Positions 45,070 through 57,082 of a stretch of 64,000 bases of DNA are shown here, one piece after another. The stretch spans positions 10,050,625 to 10,114,624 of the forward strand of contig NC_079891.1 in NCBI RefSeq assembly GCF_024868665.1, read 5' to 3'. Made by a program: the position numbers and the translations under genes. Positions within the stretch are counted from its first letter, which is position 1, and every line of letters begins with the position of its first letter. The notes under the pieces were generated by a model, which saw nothing but the letters and a program-made list of their open reading frames with translations, was not told the DNA's origin and searched no databases. Source of the DNA: Triplophysa rosa. Its lineage: Eukaryota > Chordata > Actinopteri > Cypriniformes > Nemacheilidae.

Positions 45070-45518
45070 TAGGGATGTAACGATTCACTCAGCTCACGAT
45101 GCGATGCGATTCACGATTCTGATCTCACGATGCGATTTATTCACGATTTACTCACGATTTATTTTTAAAAAATGAGTTGAAACAAATTAGAAATGAACAA
45201 CTTCCCTTGCATTATTTCTTAAATTTCTTTGCATAATAAAATAATGTTTTATTTCAAATAACAAAAGTAAACTGCGATTTTATAACATATTAATAATAGA
45301 AAAAGTCTCTTTAATATAAACGAACTAATACTGTCTGTGCTTTTCTTGATTTTTTTGCATTTAAGAAATATCAGCATCCACGTTTAGGTTTGCAGTGAAA
45401 ATAGCGGCCCCTGCTGTTCAAAAAATGTATTGCGATTCAGTTCAAGCCTCAACCGAATTGAATCGTCACTCATTATAACCGATTTTCAACCGGCTCACGG
45501 TGAATCGTTACATCCCTA
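45070..45518. mobile_element. Short hAT MITE, perfect ATGACAAG duplication
   Basis: Left TAGGGATGTAACGATTCAC, right (reverse) TAGGGATGTAACGATTCACCG. ATGACAAG flanks exactly (45062-45069, 45519-45526). 449 bp with CACGAT.CGATT repeats at the left end. Confidence 0.92.
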
Positions 45519-45559
45519 ATGACAAGGTATGCTAACGTTTACATGATGGCTAGCTAGAA

Positions 45560-46085
45560 TTCTATATAATCTAGTTCAGTGATGGGACTATTGTGTATTT
45601 AAATACCTTTGAAAAAAATGAATTGTATTTTGTATTTAAATGTGTTTAATCTTCGTATTTTCAAACTGAAATACTTTTTGCCAATCAACCTCCTTATTAG
45701 ACTGCATGGATGGGCAGTGTTTCAAATACATCCATTTGAAATACAAAATACTATTGTTTTGTAATAGTATTTTGTATTTAAATGCATTTAATCTAGTATT
45801 TTTTTGTGTATAGCTTAGTTAATTCAAGAAATCAGCAGTCTAAAGAGGTTGATTGGCAAAAAGTATTTTGTATTTTGAAAATAAAAATTCAAAGACTTAT
45901 TTTAGAATGTTAAGTTCTACTTCTGTAGTTATTTTGGTGAAAGTAACTCAAAAGTAATACAGGAGTCATGTAACGTATTACAATTCTGAGACAGTAATAT
46001 TGTAGGGTAAATGATTACTTTTAAATAACAGTAACAAGTAATCTGTAATGTATTACAGTTTGGAAGTAACTTGCACAACACTGGG
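45560..46085. mobile_element. MITE-like repeat ending CAGTGTTGTGCAAGTTACTT
   Basis: The right end (reverse CAGTGTTGTGCAAGTTACTTCC) is a common fish MITE terminus. The interior has inverted AAAATACTTTTTGCCAATCAACCTC and GAGGTTGATTGGCAAAAAGTATTTT blocks (about 45665 and 45848). Exact left end uncertain. Confidence 0.55.
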
Positions 46086-46194
46086 TAAGACTGAGAGTGT
46101 GGGAAGACTGATAGATTGGTTGCAATTCTCTATTCTGCAATCGGTAATCAAACTCAGCGCTAGTAGACGCTAAAAATTCCAGACTGTGGCTGTA

Positions 46195-46380
46195 AAGATG
46201 TGCTTTAAATATGGTAAAGTGTTGAAAGAGAATTTATGCATAAACAATAATGATTTGTATTAATTTGTAATTGATTTATTAATGTATTAAACATGTTTGG
46301 ATGTAGTTCCAGTGTTTTTTTTCTTGCCTCACCCCACGACCCTGGTGCTACCAAAGTAAGGGCTACTGCCATCAACTGTA
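46195..46380. mobile_element. Fragment of the CAGGGCTCTAGAC family
   Basis: Shares GTGCTTTAAATATGGTAAAGTG, TATTAATGTATTAAACATGTTTG and CCTCACCCCACGACCCTGGTGCTACC with 16810-17030. Both termini are lost. Confidence 0.6.
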
Positions 46381-46639
46381 TAGACAATTTCAAAGCAAAA
46401 ACAAAAGTTAGTGCGCATGCACGCATTTGTGGACGGAACTTAACTTTCGGTACACATCTGCAAACAATAGAGTGCCTGTAGATTATTTCTGATAACAAGC
46501 AAAAGTAACCAAGAAGAACAGTTACTCGGTTAAACTTGCCTCTCCAATGTTTTGAATTTAGACTGCAACACCAAGCTCAACTGCTAGATGTCAATGTCCC
46601 ATACGTTTTCTTAGGCGCTTGTGTCCGATGAAACAGTCT

Positions 46640-46810
46640 ATAACAGGGGGCTCGAACCCTGCTCCTGGAGAGCTACCATCCCAAAGACTGCAGCTCCAAC
46701 CCTGCTTCAGCACACCAGTTTGTAATTACCAAGCAACCCTGAACACCTTGATGAGCTGGCTCAGCTTTGTTTGATAAGAATTGGAACTGAAATCTTCTGG
46801 ACGGTAGAGC
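46640..46810. repeat. Dispersed repeat GCTCGAACCCTGCTCCTGGAG
   Basis: CTCGAACCCTGCTCCTGGAGAGCTACC..., CAGCTCCAACCCTGCTTCAGCACACC and GATGAGCTGGCTCAG match the style of a frequent teleost interspersed repeat. Ends not defined. Confidence 0.5.
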
Positions 46811-47902
46811 TGCGTTCCATTTCACCGTAAGTGGACTGGGAAGTGGACTTCACAGGGTATTCTGCCATCTTAAGTGAGATTCCAATCCGAAGGGAGCGAA
46901 CATGTTCAGTTAGAAGGGCACTGCGAACGGCGTAGGGAATAAGGGAACATCAATACATCACTTCGCCAGAAGTGGGGAGGGAAAAAAATCACCCTACTGC
47001 CATTGCGCGCCACGTCACGAGTCATAAAAGCAATGGACGAGTTCATGTATGCATGTTGTACATTGTGAAAGTTTTTAATGATTTTAAATTATATTAAATA
47101 CTATGGTTTGCTTCAAGTTGTTTAGCAGTTAAATCTCATTTTGAAGCATTGTTATTATACCATCACACTCTAGATAAATGCATTTATGTTTGTATTGGTT
47201 TTATTCTGCAATTAAAATAGTTTACATATGCGTGTGAGTATTGCTGTTATAGCTAATATAAAAGCGGTGAGAAGCAGCCATTTTTTTGTCATTATTTAAA
47301 TTACCTCAGGATTGTTTACCGCTGAACGTGGGAAAAAAGCTCATGAGATGAGACCGACATGACACCTTCACATAGATGACCAAATTAAAATGTATTTTCA
47401 TTTGCCTGACAGTTACAGTAGAGCTTCAAATATTCATAGTCAAAGCTGTAGCAGTCAAAGAAATAGCCTACCCACTTAAACAAAACGTTATGATTATAGT
47501 GATTAGATACATGATGTAACTTTGATTTATTTTTAATTTAAAAGTAGCCTAAAGTACATTGCAATATTTATTTTGTTATCATAATCTGCGCAACCCTGCC
47601 GTTGCCTTTCCTTGATGACGTTGCAGGGCATTCCAAATGAGCGATTATTATCATTATCCAGCGCAGTGTTGCACCTGGGTAGGGTTGCACCAGCCATTTG
47701 TAAGGCAGAGCGTAGATTGTAGTTCGTTAGCTCGCCGTAAAGTAATGCATAGTCGCATAATATGACATTTACCTTCAATAGTCCAATAGCAGCCTATAAA
47801 TTTGTGAGAAAAAGTTGTGTTGAAATGTTGTGAATTTTAAAATGTTCTCGATTTAAACTTATTTTACCTCACATAAAAACTTTAAAAATAAGTTTTTATT
47901 AA
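46811..47902. other. Intronic sequence, nothing recognised
   Basis: Mostly AT-rich with some repeat-like CpG pieces around 46850-47030. No exon with homology was seen. Confidence 0.35.
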
Positions 47903-48048
47903 ATATAATACTACCGGGGGGGCGTGGCGATGCAGGCAACCGAGTAGCGGTGTTTGAGTTAGGCTCCGGCTTAATTGTTGAAAGTTATCCTGATCTAAAT
48001 TGATTAACAGTCATTGTTTTTCATAAAATCACGTTATATAATATTTTC

Positions 48049-48960
48049 ATGTCACTCGAAAACTTTTGGGGATCGTCTTTGGTTAAAATGCCAGAGAAAA
48101 GCGCAAGGAAGATTGCAGAGAAAAAAGATGGCGCGGCTCCCCATGAAGACGACCAGAGTGGTGATCAAGCTGCCTTAACTTCGCGAGTTGCCACTGATTT
48201 AAGTCCGGAAGCTAGTAAAGTTGTGGAATCTTTGACGGTAAACATCGCAAAGATGATTGATTCTAAACTAGAACTGATTTTAGAGAAAATACAGGATGTT
48301 TCCAAAGAAGTGCAACGCACTAATAACCGGGTGGAAGAAGCGGAGCAGCGAATCTCAGGTCTTGAAAACGCGGCTACCGGAATTGAGAGTCGAGTTACGC
48401 AGATTGAGAAAACGATTGCTTCTTTAACTGAGTGACTGGACGATCAGGAAAACAGGGGGCGACGTCGCAACCTGAGGATCATCGGCCTTCCAGAGAAGAC
48501 AGAGGGCCAGGCTGCGGTAAATTTCATGGAGAAATGGATTCCTGACATACTCTGCCTAAAGACGAAGAACGGACGAGTGAAGTTGGAAAGAGCACACAGG
48601 ATCGGCGCTCCGGGCTCCGAGAGGTACACCCGTTCTATAATTGTTCGATTTCACAACTTTGTAGATCGTCAGCGGGTGATGGATACAGCGAGGCAGCTAA
48701 AAGAGGTGCGCTTCGAGGGGAAAAGAATCTACTTTTTTCAGGACTTCTCTGCAGAGACACAGAGGAAACGCCTTGGATTTGACGAGGCCCGTAAAAGGCT
48801 TCGGGACATGGGACTTCGCTACTCCTTGACCTATCCGGCTGCTTTGAGGATAACCGCTGACAACTCTGTTAAGGTATTTAACAGCCCGGAAAAAGCCATG
48901 GCATTTATTGACGCTTTGCGCTGCCCAGCTGCTGATGCGAGCGATGTTTCGGTGGCTTGA
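48049..48960 (+). pseudogene. L1 ORF1 (RNA-binding protein) with one internal stop
   Basis: One frame through 48049-48960 is interrupted only by TGA at 48433-48435. The N-terminal part has a coiled coil (EKIQDVSKEVQRTNNRVEEA, QRISGLENAA); after the stop comes LDDQENRGRRRNLRIIGLPE and the RRM/C-terminal domain of L1 ORF1p (RAHRIG, RSIIVRFHNFVDRQRVM, FFQDFSAETQRKR). The family usually has an Arg before LDDQENR, so TGA is best explained by CGA to TGA at a CpG. ORF1p is the trimeric chaperone that coats L1 RNA. Confidence 0.88.
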
Positions 48961-49307
48961 ACACTGGATTCATATTTATCTTCGAAAGTGGCTATGCTCA
49001 TAGTGTTTACTAGTTAAGATACTTTAGTAATGCGGCTGTTCTTACTTATCTGAATGCCGGAGCAGGAACAACGTACCTGCATACACAATCAGGTTTGGTG
49101 TCTTTTGACACCTCGGATGATTACTCCCCTTCTTTTCTTTTCCTCTTGGTTTCGGCTTATGTACTTTGTTTTTTTCCGTTATGTATGTTTGTGTTTGAAT
49201 GTTCACAGTTTTGTATATAGTTGTGTTCTGATGACGACCACAGAATTTTATACTAAAATGTTGCTACTTGAGAATTCGTTACATCAACGCAAAATGATTC
49301 TACAGCA

Positions 49308-50003
49308 GTGGACCAAACAACTTTAAAAATTTGCTCACGGAATGTATGGGGCATGCATCACCCAATTAAGAGGAAAAAAGTTATTTCCTTTTTGAAGAAT
49401 AAAAAGGTGGATATAGCTTTGCTTCAAGAGACTCATATGGAAGATGCGGAGCATATAAAGCTCCAGAGAGACTGGGTGGGTCAGGTATTTTTTGCATCTT
49501 TTTCCTCAAATAGTAGGGGTGTGTGTATTCTAATTAACAAAAAAATTCGTTTTGTATTGGACACTTGTGTTAAGGACAAGAGGGGGAGATATGTTCTGAT
49601 AAAAGGTCTACTTTTTGTGGATTATATCTCACTTATGAATGTGTATATGCCTCCGAACCACCCTCCTGACTTTATCTCTAAAGCATTTACCCAGCTGGCT
49701 GAGTGTTCCTGTACACAATCTGTAGTGGGGGGTGATCTAAACCCTCCTTCTAAGCGAGCTAGGCTGATAGCAAAGATTTGTGCTGATTTGGGATATACTG
49801 ATGTTTGGAGAACGCTTAATTTTGGTGTTAAAGGTTTCACATATTTTTCAGGAGTTCATAAGAGCAGCTCAAGGATTGATTATTTCTTTACCCCTAAAGC
49901 TTTTTTATCTTCAGTTGTTTCCTGCGAGATTGGCAATATTGCTATCTCAGATCATGCACCATTGTTTATGGGAATTAAACCTATAGATAAAGACTATAGA
50001 TAA
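49308..50003 (+). pseudogene. L1 ORF2 endonuclease domain
   Basis: 231 codons of apurinic-type endonuclease: ICSRNVWGMHHPIKRKKV, DIALLQETHM, NVYMPPN, VVGGDLNPPS, SSSRIDYFF, ISDHAPLF. The Asn, Glu, Asp and His catalytic positions of the fold appear present (RNVWG, QETH, GGDLN, SDHA). The frame ends at a TAA created where the domain joins the RT across a 13-bp direct repeat. The start used is the first in-frame Met; the true ORF2 start may be the same. Confidence 0.88.
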
Positions 50004-50013
50004 AGAGGAGCTA

Positions 50014-52459
50014 ATGGAGGCCTTGCAAATTACGCAATCAGGGAAAGCACCGGGACCTGATGGTTTTAGTGTAGAGTTTTATAAAGAATTTCACTCTCTG
50101 ATGCTGGAACCGTTGCTCCAGATGTTACATTTTTCTTTTGAACAGTATTCTCTACCCAGATCTCTTACAGAGGCCAATATTAGTCTTATCCTTAAGAAAG
50201 GAAAATCAGAAGATGAGTGCTCATCATACAGACCTATTAGCCTTCTAAATACAGATTTTAAATTGCTGTCTAAGGTTTTAGCTTTGAGACTAGAGAAGAT
50301 ATTACCGGGAATTATAAAAGCTGACCAAACTGGGTTCATTTATGGTCGCTACTCTAATGATAATATGAGAAGATTACTTAATATTATTCAGTTAGCACAA
50401 TATCAAAAATTAAATAGTATGGTTATTTCCTTAGATGCGGAAAAAGCATTTGACCAGGTTGAATGGGAGTTTTTGTTTTATACACTGAATTTATTTCAAT
50501 TGGGGAATAATTTTATTCGATGGGTAAAGATAATGTATGATAGTCCAATTGTTAGCTGCAGTTATTACGAATGGTATGCGTTCAGAGAATTTCGGTTTAG
50601 AGAGGGGCACCAGGCAGGGCTGCCCTCTGTCGCCCTTGCTTTTTGCAATGGTTATTGAACCCCTGGCTGAGGCAGTGAGATGCAATCCACATATTTCTGG
50701 CATTCTAGTTAATGGTAAACACCATAAAATTGCTTTGTACGCTGATGATATTCTTCTGTTTGTTACCCGACCGGAGGAGTCTGTTCCAATGATTATAGAG
50801 GTCATCGAACAATTTAGTGAGATTTCGGGTTATAAAATTAATTTTTCCAAATCAGAGGCTATGCCTCTAGGGAAGCAAAGGTCTCTTACCCCTCCAGCCT
50901 CTTTTCCTTTTAAATGGGTGAAAAAGGGCTTTACCTATCTTGGAATATTTGTCACTCCGATGTTACAGCAAATGTATAAGACTAATTACGACCCGTTCCT
51001 ACGACGAGTACATGAGGATCTGGATAGATGGTCTCCCCTGCCGTTGTCCATGTTAGGAAGAATAGCTCTTATTAAGATGATAATCCTGCCCCGTTTTCTG
51101 TATTTATTTCAAATGATCCCAATTCTCCTAAACTCAATCACGGTCAAACACATAAATGGCTGGTTCAGCTCGTTTATTTGGAGTCGGAGGAAACCAAGAT
51201 TGAAATTTGCTAAGATGCAACTACCTGGTAACAAGGGGGGCTTTGCGGTTCCGGATGTTAGGTTGTATCAGCTTGCCTCCCAGTTTCGCTATATTTTTGA
51301 GTGGGTGAGAAATGACCCGGAGTCAGTTTGGTTAGACATTGAATCACTCAACTTAGTTGATGGGCTGCCAATCTCACTGGCCTCTCTTCCCTTTGCTCTA
51401 GATGTTAAAAGAATGTCTGGCTTAGGGCAGAACAGAATTGTCAGTAATACTTTACGAGCGTGGAAATTAATCAGGAGTTGGGAGGGAAAAGCTAAAACTC
51501 TGTCGTCTATTACTCCAGTGCAAGGAAATTTTGATTTTCAGCCAGGGGCAATGGATAATGGTTATATTTTGTGGAGGGATCTTGGTATAACCACTATAAA
51601 AAATCTGTTTGAAAAACAGTTGCTATTATCATTTGAACAGTTGCGAGCTAAGTTTAAATTACCCCAAAATAATTTTTTCAGATATTTACAAATTAGGAGT
51701 TTTGTGATGAAGAACATCAGCCCTGAATTTTCCAGCTGTCCAACCCCAACAGAACAGGTGCTCCTGAACAATAGCTCAAGGAGGTCACTAATAAAGCGGT
51801 GCTATGAAGCCCTCCTACAAGGAGCAAAAGTCAATACTGAAACAACCCAAACTACTTGGGAGCAGGATTTGGGGATTTCAATTGATGCAGATAGTTGGAC
51901 ACAAATTTGGCAGCATGCTGGCAATATATCAATCTGTAATAGAACTAAAGAACTGCAGTACAAACTTCTACATCGACTTCAAATTACTCCTCTGCGTAGA
52001 CATAAGTTCAACTCAAATAATTCACCTTATTGTCTAAAGTGCAAGGTCGAAGAGGGTGACTTTGTTCACTGCACATGGAAATGTAGATATATTGGAGCTT
52101 ACTGGGTACAGATTTGTAGGAGACTAAGTCTGATATTTAATACAGAATGTGACTTCAATCCACTGTATTTCTTGTTAGGTATTACTGATAATAATATAAA
52201 GAGTACTCCAAGCAGAAGGTTATTTAATGTCCTTACTTATGCTGCCCGTAAGAGCATTTTTCTTAAATGGATCTCTGATAAACCACCGACAGTTTCAGAG
52301 TGGCATAAAGTGATATTTGACTCACTACCACTGGAATATATTACCTATTGGTCAAAAGGGAAAATAGATATGTTTTACCAAATATGGACCCCCTTTTTTA
52401 ATTATATAGGTCCCAGGAATTTACACATCATCTTGCAAAGTATTGGCAGGTCAACATAA
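50014..52459 (+). pseudogene. L1 ORF2 reverse transcriptase and C-terminal region, frameshifted
   Basis: 50014-50570 reads SGKAPGPDGFSVEFYKEF, YRPISLLN, QTGFIYGRYSNDNMRRL and the RT motif SLDAEKAFDQVEW. A one-base frameshift at about 50555-50565 then moves to the frame 50537-52459: AVITNGMRSENFGLERG, TRQGCPLSPLLF and the catalytic YADD (50738-50749). The long C-terminal part ends with a Cys/His cluster (YCLKCKVEEGDFVHCTWKC) as in L1. Without the frameshift the domain would be complete. Confidence 0.9.
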
Positions 52460-52798
52460 ACCTAAATTGTTTGGTTGTGAACTTTTATTATTATTATTTA
52501 TTCATTTATTTTCTCGAGAATGTATGCATTTATGATGTATATTGGAATACACTTGTGATCTGTGGTCGTTGTTCTATTGCTCTATTGTATTATGTTCAAG
52601 AATAAAAGGAAAAAAAAATATATATATATAATACTACCTAATCATAAATAACATAATAGGTGTTTTATTAAATATTTCAAATTAAACAAGATTAATAAAC
52701 AACTGCAGATTAAAAACAATACAACATAAAATCATAATGAATTGCATGTAATACGGATGATTTCATTTTACTGCCAACCGGCAATGAAATCAAAAGAT

Positions 52799-52950
52799 TA
52801 GGGATGCACCGATAGGATTTTTTTGGGGCCGATGCCGATTTTAACAAAAAACTATTGTCCGATTCCGAAATTGGTCAATTGCATAGTACTTTACAATACT
52901 AGCTAGTTTTTTTCAGCATTAAATTAATTTTACTGAACATGAATTAGATC
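52799..52950. mobile_element. hAT left end TAGGGATGCACCGATAGG
   Basis: TAGGGATGCACCGATAGGATTT with GGGGCCGATGCCGATTTT is a typical hAT terminus, similar to the ends of 29647-30587. No right end was found; it is probably truncated by the following repeat. Confidence 0.5.
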
Positions 52951-53295
52951 CCTTTAACATTTTAAAGAGGTCATATGGTGCGAATACGTGTTTTTCTGTG
53001 TCTTTGGTGTGTTATAAGTTGCCCATGCAAGTATTAGACACGTAAAATTTAAAAAATGTAAGTGTCTGAACAAAACATGCATTCTATCTAAATGCAAATG
53101 CTCACCCAGACCTGCCTGAAACTCCTTGTGTAACCACACCCCCACAAAGCTACGTCAGTTCGTGGTATGAGTTGACTAAGACCGCCCAAATGTATATGCA
53201 AGTAAAATGGGAGTACCCATAGCCGCGGGAATGTATTTTGAGCAGGGGTGCTGTGATTATTTTTTTGCCAGGGCAAGTTATGACTGTGCCATGAG

Positions 53296-55100
53296 TGAGT
53301 CTATGGAATGATTCTGCGGACTATATTAAAAAGGAATTGCAAACTGCATTTGCAAATGTGTTTTCTATTTGTTCGTGTCAAAATTGTGACATAATTCAAA
53401 CGCAATTGCAAACCGTTTGCATTTGCGCGAACGTACGATGTCTGCCAAATTTCAAAAGGAAAAGCAAAGTCTATTTGCAAATGAATTACCTGTGTATTAC
53501 GAGTTACGACCCTGCCAAATTTAAATCGCAATAGCAATTCCCAATATGCTATTTCACTTCCTCTGGCGTCGCGTATTAAGCCTGCCAAAACTCAAATGAA
53601 ATCGCAAATCCCTTTGCATTTGCGTTTCCTCTGACTTCTACAGAAACCTGTCAATCAATGGCGGGGGTGGGCTTATTCAACAGGGGGGGGGGTGTTTGTA
53701 TCGGGAAGTGACGTCATTCACCGTCGACTGGAACTTAAGTAGATACATACATATGATACAGCTAAACACATTAGGAGTGAAGTTACAACTGCACTCACAA
53801 TCGGCGTTGAAAACAGTGCAGTTTTCAGTTTTTTTTGTTTGGAAATAACTCGCGCTGGAAGTCTGGGCTCAGAGCGGCATCACTTAGCATGTGAAACTTC
53901 GATGCAGGATGGATAATCATCACCCTCTGCAACATTCCTCTAAACATGTTTGTTTATGATATTCGTTTTCACAGTACTCCGAGGACATGACATTTCTTGA
54001 CAACACTGTGACCGTATTTTGCATCATGATTAATACGTGTTGTAAACCATAACAAAACATGTTCACTTTGTATGAATAAACAGCATCCTGCATTATCATT
54101 GTTGTTCATTATGCATATAACAAGTTAATAATAAATTACAAAAGTACGTGAATTCTACATCTCTTTATTTGTGTATCATAACATAGTGAGACAAAGACAA
54201 ACTTGTGCTCCAGTGTTTTAGTGAGTTTGCTGGACACAGAAGTAGCTGTCATCTACAAATTACTGGATGGAGTTGTTGCTGTATTTAAAATTTAATTTCC
54301 GAACAGCCTTTTCAACAACATGTGCTGTAAATGAGCCCATCAGCTGATGCACCAACCTGAGAAATTCATGTAATTATGATGAATCCACACTGCTTCAATA
54401 TGACTTTTATTGGTAGCTCATTGAGATCACCAGACCACTGTTTGTGTTCATCTGTTTATCGAGCCCGTTGAACTTCTTTAAATTATACTTGTTAAATACC
54501 GCAATTGTGATTCATTGTAAAGATTTTCTCTATATGAAACTTTGCATCTGATCCTCATTTGTTCCATTATTGTTATTTTGGCTTTTAGCTGTAGCTGAAT
54601 CCCTTTTAGCCACAACCGGTGTCGCCCTGACGGTGTCACCTTGGTGTTGGACTGACTGCCACCACTGCGACGGTGAATGACGTCACTTCCCGATACAAAC
54701 ACGCCCCATTGAATAAGCCCACCCCCGCCATTGATTGACAGGTTTCTGTACAAGTCAGAGGAAATGCAAATGCAAAGGGATTTGCGATTTCATTTGAGTT
54801 TTGGCAGGCTTAATACGCGACGCCAGAGGAATTGAAATGGCACATGGGGAATTGCTATTGCGATTTAAATATGGCAGGGTCATAACTCGTAAGACACAGG
54901 TAATTCATTTGCAAATAGACTTTGCTTTTCCTTTTGAAATTTGGCAGACATTGTACGTTCACGTAAATGCAAATGAAAACGGTTTGCATTTGCGTTTGAA
55001 TTATGTCACAATTTTGACACGACAAATAGAAATCACATTTGCAAATGCAGTTTGCAATTCCTTTTTAATATAGTCCGCAGAATAACTCCATACGAGTCGC
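53296..55100. mobile_element. Element with about 410-bp inverted arms (foldback type)
   Basis: 53296-53715 is closely reverse-complementary to about 54675-55100. Shared blocks are TTCTGCGGACTATATTAAAAAGG, GTGTCAAAATTGTGACATAATTC, TACGCGACGCCAGAGGAA reversed, TGTCAATCAATGGCGGGGGTGGG and GGAAGTGACGTCATTCACCGTCG. The arms are rich in TTTGCATTTGC/GCAAATGCAAA. The middle (53720-54670) is unique, non-coding and AT-rich. Open frames in both arms mirror each other. Long TIRs are seen in MULE-like or foldback elements; no target duplication was resolved. Confidence 0.8.
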
Positions 55101-56569
55101 TTAAGTTTAATGTTAATAAACAACAGAGGCAAAAATTAGTTGCTATCCCAGTGTGATTATAGGATACAGCATAAAAACAAACACATAAACGCATGTTATA
55201 TGTACACCTAGCCAAAGCACAACCTGTTGTACGAAAACTAGCTGCACGGCGGCAGCTTAACCACCCAAACAAAAATCATGGGCAAACCAGTCACGCGATT
55301 AAACACAACTGAGTGCTGCACGGCGACAGCACAGAAATCAACCCGTAACGTTACACATTCTGCTAGTAGACCTATTAGCCAAAATCTCAAATCAAGAAAT
55401 AACTGTCTTACATTACTGCTGGCCTGCATGCAAAACTCTGAAAGTGGCATTTCTTTCTGGGTTGACGCTGTTGAAGTCCTGCATGAGGACATAAATGTTC
55501 AGTAAAAAAAGTCTGAAATTCGTTTTTGCACCATTTGGACAAGACCGCTCGTGACACTTGACCTTCACTAACGCTGTGACGTCATGAGACACTTTTGTTG
55601 TCATTGTAACAGTAACGTTATTAATGTTTTCAATGGATATTAGTGAATAGACACATGAATAAAATGTATTGTATTTATTTTTGATAAAACATTTTCATTT
55701 ACGGAGTGTCTATATACACAGAGTAACGTTACAAATAGCCCGCCCAAGGCAGCAATGCTTTTTACTCTAACCGAAAATAGCTGTATTTTCTTTGGATTAA
55801 GTAGAAATAGTAGTTAGACGCTATTTATACTATAAATAGTGGCAGATAACATTACTATTTGCACCTCAGTATTGTTGTGCATTAAACATTATGCAATTAT
55901 AACAGTGTAAATCATTATATTTTAGGAAATTATTAAAATGATGGCAACTTATTGAGATATTAAAGCCCTACACCCCTAACCTTACCCCAAACTTTATGAG
56001 TAAAAATTAATTTCAAGTCTTAAATCAATTTTATTGAAAACAAATGCGAGAGTTGGATTAGAATCCCGGCCTCCCGTGTCACGCTACACAGACTTTACAC
56101 CTTACGCCACTGGAGTCATTGTTCAAAATGAAGTCGTTCTTACATTTTCTCTATTCCAATCACATATTGGTGGGCGGACCTGGTGCAAATAGTGTCTGCC
56201 TTTATTTATTTATCTTTCACACTGTTTCAGTTTTTCTTTCTTATGACTCCAGGGGGTGCTGCAGCACCCACAGCACCCCCACTTCCCGCGGCTATGGGCG
56301 TACCTGTCAGTAGAATTGCTTTGGAACCTGATGTTCCAAATATGGTAAGAGGCGTTACGTTTCCGTCACACGCTTACAGTATTCGACCAAACACTACGCA
56401 CTGGTTAACTGGCCAATCATAGCACACCTCGCTTTTCAGAGCTATGAGCTTAGTCTGCTATTTTATTCCTACAGTTACTCCTGACTGGAGGCTTCCGTAA
56501 ATATTACAACTAAGATGAAAGGTGCAACTCAAAAATATTTAGTAGTGCATAAGTTGTTACTAAGGCTTA
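55101..56569. other. Intron 2-3 sequence, no gene recognised
   Basis: Mixed sequence with no homology I can name. 56226-56300 carries GGGGGTGCTGCAGCACCCACAGCACCCCC, a repeat-like palindromic block echoed at 59094-59125. Confidence 0.35.
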
Positions 56570-56638
56570 CTTGTAACTTACGCAGAGTAACTTGGTAGCA
56601 CCAGTGCCAAACCCCTCAAATGTTAGTCTAGAGCCCTG
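56570..56638. mobile_element. Right end of the CAGGGCTCTAGAC family
   Basis: TTGGTAGCACCAGTGCCAAA... then TTAGTCTAGAGCCCTG ends the family as at 28524 and 17093. The rest of this copy is missing. Confidence 0.5.
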
Positions 56639-56850
56639 TATGACACTGCAAAACTGAATTTGACACCCCTGACTTACAACCTGACCCTTTATGGATGAAT
56701 ATTATTTAAGAAATAAAACTTTTTTTAAACACACTTCTCCCGACTCAAGAATGTGCAGTAAATCCATTTGAAAAGATTTTAAAATATATATTTAAGGGCT
56801 GAGTTTGTCATTGACCCTGATATATTATCCTTGGATTTCCAGATTCTTAC

Positions 56851-56891
56851 CACTCCAACAACTGCAGGTCCACTGCCATCAGATTCATCAT
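56851..56891 (-). CDS. snapc4: snapc4 exon 2 (residues 41-54)
   Basis: A 41-nt exon with acceptor CACGACAG and donor GTAAGA. The joined codon is G|AT (Asp), followed by an acidic, glycine/serine linker DESDGSGPAVVGV. It ends in phase 0, which is the phase required by exon 3. The linker is low complexity, so the call rests on splice signals, phase on both sides and closeness to exon 1, not on homology. Confidence 0.72.
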
Positions 56892-57082
56892 CTGTCGTGA
56901 AAAGTTTAAACACAGTAAACAATAAAGTAAGGAAACTGTTCTAAAAACAAGTTGCGTCTCAAAAACTAGTGTGCTGCCAACCCAATAATCATTTCTGGAC
57001 ATAATATGCAAGTTTAAATGCCCAAGTAGGCAAGTCACTACGTTTGTTTTACAAAACTACAGCTAGTCACATCTATTCTTAC

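Larger units (their letters stand above)
47916..52625 (+). mobile_element. L1-type LINE, nearly full length, with 13-bp target duplication
   Basis: The element is flanked by ATATAATACTACC (47903-47915 and 52626-52638). It starts with the G-rich 5' end GGGGGGCGTGGCG, has ORF1, then ORF2 with endonuclease and reverse transcriptase, and ends in AATAAAAGGAAAAAAAAA. About 4.7 kb. It is dead: stop in ORF1, deletion between endonuclease and RT, and a frameshift in RT. The intact 5' end and identical duplications indicate a fairly recent, target-primed insertion into the big snapc4 intron, in antisense orientation to the gene. Confidence 0.93.
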
